From Toxonevra muliebris (Eukaryota > Arthropoda > Insecta > Diptera > Pallopteridae): a DNA stretch of 64,000 nucleotides. The stretch lies in contig OY829326.1 of assembly GCA_963691655.1 (NCBI GenBank), forward strand, positions 140,510,998 through 140,574,997. Direction: 5' to 3'. A program made the translations under genes and the position numbers. The notes beneath the pieces were generated by a model that had not been told where the DNA came from, did no database searches, and saw only the letters and a program-made list of their open reading frames with translations. This document shows positions 60,054 to 64,000 of this stretch, in pieces (within the stretch, counting starts at the first letter, position 1; every line of letters starts with the position of its first letter).

Positions 60054-62475
60054 AAAAAAGAGTATATTTTAAAGGAGACCAAAATAAAATTTTATGATTG
60101 ATTGAAAATATTGTGTTTTATTGATAAATTCCGGATACTTTTTTGAACAGAACGTAACTTTGCCGATTTCTACGAAACTTTCAAGATTAAGACTTCCTTG
60201 TATCGACCATTTTGGGATGTATATTAAATGACCCAAAAAGAAATCTCAAATCAAAGCCCTTCAAAGCAAAAATCCTCAACTTTAAGCAGCAAATTTTTGG
60301 CTCTTACTTCATTCAAAAATGAATCAAATATTAGTTTACATCACTAGCGGGTCTAAAAAAGAGGATTTGGTTTAACGCTCTCATTTATGAGAAGGTCTCT
60401 CTATTAAACGCCTTCCTCCCTCCCTTCCTTGAGCCAAGTTTACTATTATAGAGATCCTCCTATTATATAGACCTCACATTTCCTCACTTCTTTATTATGG
60501 AAACACCTACGTAGCAACACTTAATACACTGGGATTTATACAACGATTCACTTGACATGTGGTCTATCGGTCTGTTAGTTGTTTATATTGAAATTTTGCT
60601 GACAGTTTGGCTCTTGTAAGACTTTGTCATCTTTTTAAATCCAGGGTTATCAACTAGTATGCTTATCTCTTGAAAATTTGCCAAAATTTCAGAGTAATTG
60701 AATATCTTAATATTAAACCAATGCGGTATTCTTCTGCCACTAATACGAGCATTGTCCACACAAATCTGAAATATGACATAGACTGTAAAATTTTCTTGGG
60801 CATTTTCTTCTTTTTCCATTCTTCTTCAGTTTTTGCTCCTAGGTTTTAACTAAAGTGTAAATAAAATCAATTCAGAATTTAATCTTTAAATATTCTTAAA
60901 CGAAATTAATAACGAAAATCTGTTCCTGGATTTAAAGCTGCATTTAAACCCCGAACTCCCATAGTTTTCTTTATACATTTTTTGCCTTGAATATGAACTC
61001 GAATCCAAAATTTTATCGACTTCAAAAAAAAAAAAATATTGAAGGTCTGAAATCTTTTTGTGTCAAACTCAAACTTACATCTAGACCTCAATACTCCTTT
61101 TTTTTTACTTACTTCTAGGTTTCAACAAATTTTAGTTTTTTTCCTTAACTTTTACCATTTGGTTTTTATCAGTGTAAAATGTTGAAAACACATTTTACAT
61201 TTATTTCAATAGCAAAGTAGAAGAGTTTACATATGCATCTTGTTTTTTGTAATTATCCAATGAAACGCAATTGATCATAATTTAAAATTGATATGCATTT
61301 GTAGTTCTCTGACACACACACACACACTCACATACGTTAAACTCATAAAATTTTGAACACATCTCGTATATTTTTATGCTACGAAAAACGCACTACAGAT
61401 TTCATTCATTCATTTTTAATAACTCTCATATACTCTCAAATGATTGCAACATACAATGTCCTTGCACTCATTTATTGTTTTTTAAGTGTTGTTGTTGTTG
61501 TTTTTACCTTAATTTCTGTACATACATAGTTATGCATTTTTTATGCACACACATATACAGTTGTGGTTTTTTAGTTCACCTTTACCTTGAAAAAGTACTC
61601 GACACAATAACAGCAACAACTGTAGCAACTATGTATACATTCGTACATTTACAACATGACAACTGTCAACTCAATGTCACTTGCATATTGTAGTTCAACT
61701 ACAAAAACATAAACTACTGCCAGGTACTACAACAAAAAAATAAAAGAAAATTGCAGTTTGCTACTCAAACAAAAAAAAACCAAAACAGTTTTCTGTTGTT
61801 TTGACCTTTTGCACACGAGCAAAAAAAAAAAAGTTATCTTAGTGTATGAAAAAAAAAATTACATTAAAAGCAAAATAAGTTTAAATAAAAATTTTAGCAA
61901 CTAAATTTTAAATAGAGACAAATTCTAAAAACTGAGTAAAGTAAACAAAATTAAAACAAAACAGAATAGAAATTTATTTAGAACGTAAAGTTGTCAACGC
62001 AAACCAAACAACAAGAAGCAGCCACAAAACTATATAAACTATAAATGCAACAACAACAACATTAAAAAAAGTTATTAAATAGCCTTGTACTTTTTATTGT
62101 AGTTTTTGTTGTTATGTGGTCTAATAGTTTCTCATATGGCATAAGTTCATTTTGTACACTTTTCCATCGTTTTTCTTCATTTTTCGCATACCTTCCGTTT
62201 GCTTCTTATGATATGAAACAATCTAAAGTTTCTTGAATGAAGCTTAAATGAGCTGCTGCTGTTTCCTTGTTCGTTGATACACATAAACTCATACAGTTAT
62301 TACATGTACAAATGTATGCAATGTATATGACAATATACAAACCTTCCGTGTAGGAAAAAACTTATTAACTTAAAACTAGCTTCTTTGTTTTCAACCAGCC
62401 CTTTGGCGTTAACAATAAAAATTTTTTGAAGTTCTCAAATACAAAACTTTCCCGATTGGGTCTTAAAAAATGTTT
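60054..62475. other. AT-rich non-coding DNA
   Basis: CACACACACACACAC near 61313, TTGTTGTTGTTG near 61488, CAACAACAACAAC near 62048. Small open frames only; nothing recognised. Confidence 0.5.
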
Positions 62476-62829
62476 CTATAAAGAAAAGGATCGCTCTACA
62501 TCAACACTCGGACGATAAGAACGTAAGTATTTGAAAGCACAAAATTCATTTATAGAATAGTTGTTTATAGAACAATTTTCTTCATTAAATTCCAAATTTA
62601 CATATCTTACCGGGATATCAATAGCATCATCTATGGAAACCCATAAGAAATGGTTCCTAAGGCGAACTTGATTTCTTTTAATAAACGAATAATATATTTG
62701 TTCGATGCGCAGTGACGTTTCTTGAGGAATGATTTCATTAATATATGTTCTCAAAAAACTTCTTAATTGTGGATTGTAAAATACAATGGAATATCTGCTG
62801 AAATAAATGCTTGGCATAAATTCAAACAA
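62476..62829 (-). pseudogene. hAT-like transposase C-terminal fragment
   Basis: 117 codons with ordinary composition: NPQLRSFLRTYINEI, RNHFLWVSIDDAIDIPVRYV and FCAFKYLRSYRPSVDVERSF then SL. The block S.DVERSFS is typical of the C-terminal region of one group of hAT transposases (the group that gave rise to CGGBP1-like proteins). The rest of the protein is not visible upstream and the frame ends early after ERSFSL. Assigned on one motif only, hence the moderate confidence. Confidence 0.45.
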
Positions 62830-63019
62830 AATATTTTAAGCCCTGCCGCTGCAGAGGTAGTAATAAAAGGCTGTATTGTTTTTTTTCCAGACGGGTTCAT
62901 TCAATTCTTTATGTTTATGGCTTTTCAAATGCTAGTCAACTTGAAATTTCTTTTCGCAGCTCACTAAAAGGTTATCAAAATTATTAGAAAATTATAAATA
63001 TGCAAATAAAAAAAAAGTA

Positions 63020-63135
63020 AAATATGTGAAAACATGCATAAATTATAAAATATGCAAAAATATGCACAGTTTTCCAAAAATATGCATGCAAAAATATGCA
63101 TTTATTGTAAAATATACAAAAATATGCACTAACGA
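63020..63135 (+). repeat. Cluster of AAAATATGCA words
   Basis: Roughly ten copies of (A)AAATATGCA in about 110 bp, with ATGCATGCA palindromic joins, directly upstream of the hAT-like transposase fragment (minus strand). May be subterminal transposase-binding repeats of that element or simple repeat expansion. Confidence 0.6.
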
Positions 63136-63599
63136 TTGAATGCCATTTTACAGGAAATTTCATAATTCGTAAAGATAACTTGACTATTTGACTTTTGAAA
63201 TGCCCAGTAAAAACATGAATTTGCATGGAATTCCTTGCCCTAGTAAAAAAGTTTAAGCTCCAACAAAAATTCATTATGAACAGATTTATCTGGATTGCTA
63301 TGTCATTTTCAAAATAATCATATTAGAATTGCCAGTTTTAACAGATTAAGGAAAATAGGTATTTGTCAACTAAGAGTTCGCGCAGTTTGGTCCGTGTTCA
63401 GAATAGCCATATGAAAATTAAATTACCAGCTCAAAAGTTGTTGGTGTTTTAAACTTTTTTGGCGGAAACTGAATTTTTCCAATTTAGGTATTATCAAGTC
63501 ATCGAGCTGTGCTTTGCTAAATATGTTAATTTTATTAATTTAACATCAAATTAAAGATTATGAATATTAAAATTTTAATCTTCAAAATTTAAACATAAA

Positions 63600-63691
63600 C
63601 CTAGGTTGGAATGGCTGTCTAGACGTACACTTAGACCTGAACGACCTATTGTGATACCACATAGTCGGACCTACAGTTTAACGCCGATTTC
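63600..63691 (-). mobile_element. SINE 3' end with LINE-type tail (fragment)
   Basis: Minus strand: AATCGGCGTTAAACTGTAGG, TCC, GACTATGTGGTATCACAATAGG, TCGTTCAGGTCTAAGTGTAC and CATTCCAACCTAGG. Closest in the window to the 3' half of the SINE at 58593-58845. The head is missing. Confidence 0.65.
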
Positions 63692-64000
63692 TGCTTTATT
63701 TCTGGGTTTCACCTGGACACTGAAAAATTTTCACTATAACTCAAGACAATGAATTTTAATTCTCTTAGTATTCGAAGAAGCGACGAAATGTCACAATTGT
63801 TAATATATTTTTAAGTGCGTATAGTGAAATGGGTTGCAAAATGCCCATAAAAATTCATTCCCTTCTTCCTAGATAACCTGGGCCAGTTCAGCGATGAACA
63901 AGGCGATTATTTTCACCAAGAATTGGCTACAGTTAAAAAGCGCTTCGAAGGAAAAAATAAAATAAAAATGATTTCAGAATATTGTTGGTCACTTCAACGA
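63692..64000. other. Unassigned window end
   Basis: No element or exon recognised. TTCCTAGATAACCTGGGCCAG near 63868 is GC-richer than its surroundings, but no frame could be assigned. The stretch 63136-63599 is also featureless. Confidence 0.4.

Noticed and set aside
1..64000. CRISPR arrays, operons, ribosome binding sites, rRNA
   Set aside because: The window is eukaryotic nuclear DNA; no regularly spaced short repeats or rRNA-like segments were seen.

Overview
This is an AT-rich stretch of animal nuclear DNA, almost certainly from a dipteran fly. The evidence is a single long coding exon on the minus strand with opa-type simple repeats (CAA/CAG, GGN, AAC, GCN), many short TATG/CATA and TG/AC runs, and a dense load of fly-type transposons. 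These include hAT, Tc1, mariner, Helitron-like and piggyBac-like DNA elements, and 5'-truncated LINEs and tRNA-derived SINEs, some ending in CCTAACC.

Host genes. I find one real host coding exon, on the minus strand at 8728-10154. It is the first coding exon of a T-type (Cav3) voltage-gated calcium channel alpha-1 subunit, the Drosophila Ca-alpha1T type. It ends just before transmembrane helix IS1, at a sequence that matches a minor-spliceosome (U12, AT-AC) 5' splice site. The left 8.7 kb is therefore probably its first coding intron. Everything to the right of 10.2 kb lies upstream of the start codon (5' UTR introns or intergenic DNA). A second host-derived sequence, a broken copy of cytosolic aspartyl-tRNA synthetase, lies at 29306-31410 (minus). 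It has two frameshifts, damaged catalytic motifs and a 1052-bp hAT insertion with a perfect 8-bp target-site duplication.

Layout. 0-8.7 kb: channel intron with a hAT MITE (683-1278), a TA-flanked MITE (4152-5024) and a small piggyBac-like palindrome (5351-5433). 8.7-10.2 kb: channel exon. 11.1-12.8 kb: Helitron-like element with a TTCTACTAC-rich expansion. 14.2-16.2 kb: LINE remnant, tandem repeats and a hAT MITE. 19.2-19.8 kb: LINE RNase H remnant. 23.0-24.6 kb: complete-ended Tc1-like element with double (IR/DR) termini. 25.1-26.0 kb: LINE RNase H remnant. 29.3-31.4 kb: AspRS pseudogene with hAT. 32.0-33.7 kb: inverted-repeat element. 36.6-37.8 kb: possible LTR and another hAT-type element. 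40.6-42.3 kb: hAT-bounded composite holding a LINE RT fragment, a SINE and a perfect 327-bp tandem duplication. 43.2-44.6 kb: LINE with a SINE next to or inside it. 47.6-48.6 kb: one SINE nested inside another of the same family. 51.5-54.1 kb: two LINE 3' ends with target-site duplications. 54.8-55.7 kb: degenerate minisatellite. 57.6-59.0 kb: LINE RT tail and a mariner remnant split by a SINE. 59.0-59.6 kb: large foldback. 59.8-60.05 kb: MITE. 62.5-63.1 kb: hAT transposase fragment.

The most distinctive system is the SINE/LINE set. A tRNA-Glu-like SINE family occurs in two forms: a dimer with a second tRNA-like unit and an (AAT)n tail, and a monomer whose 3' end resembles the CCTAACC tail of LINEs in the same window. 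The target-site duplications define the boundaries to the base. All calls come from reading the sequence; no database search was run.
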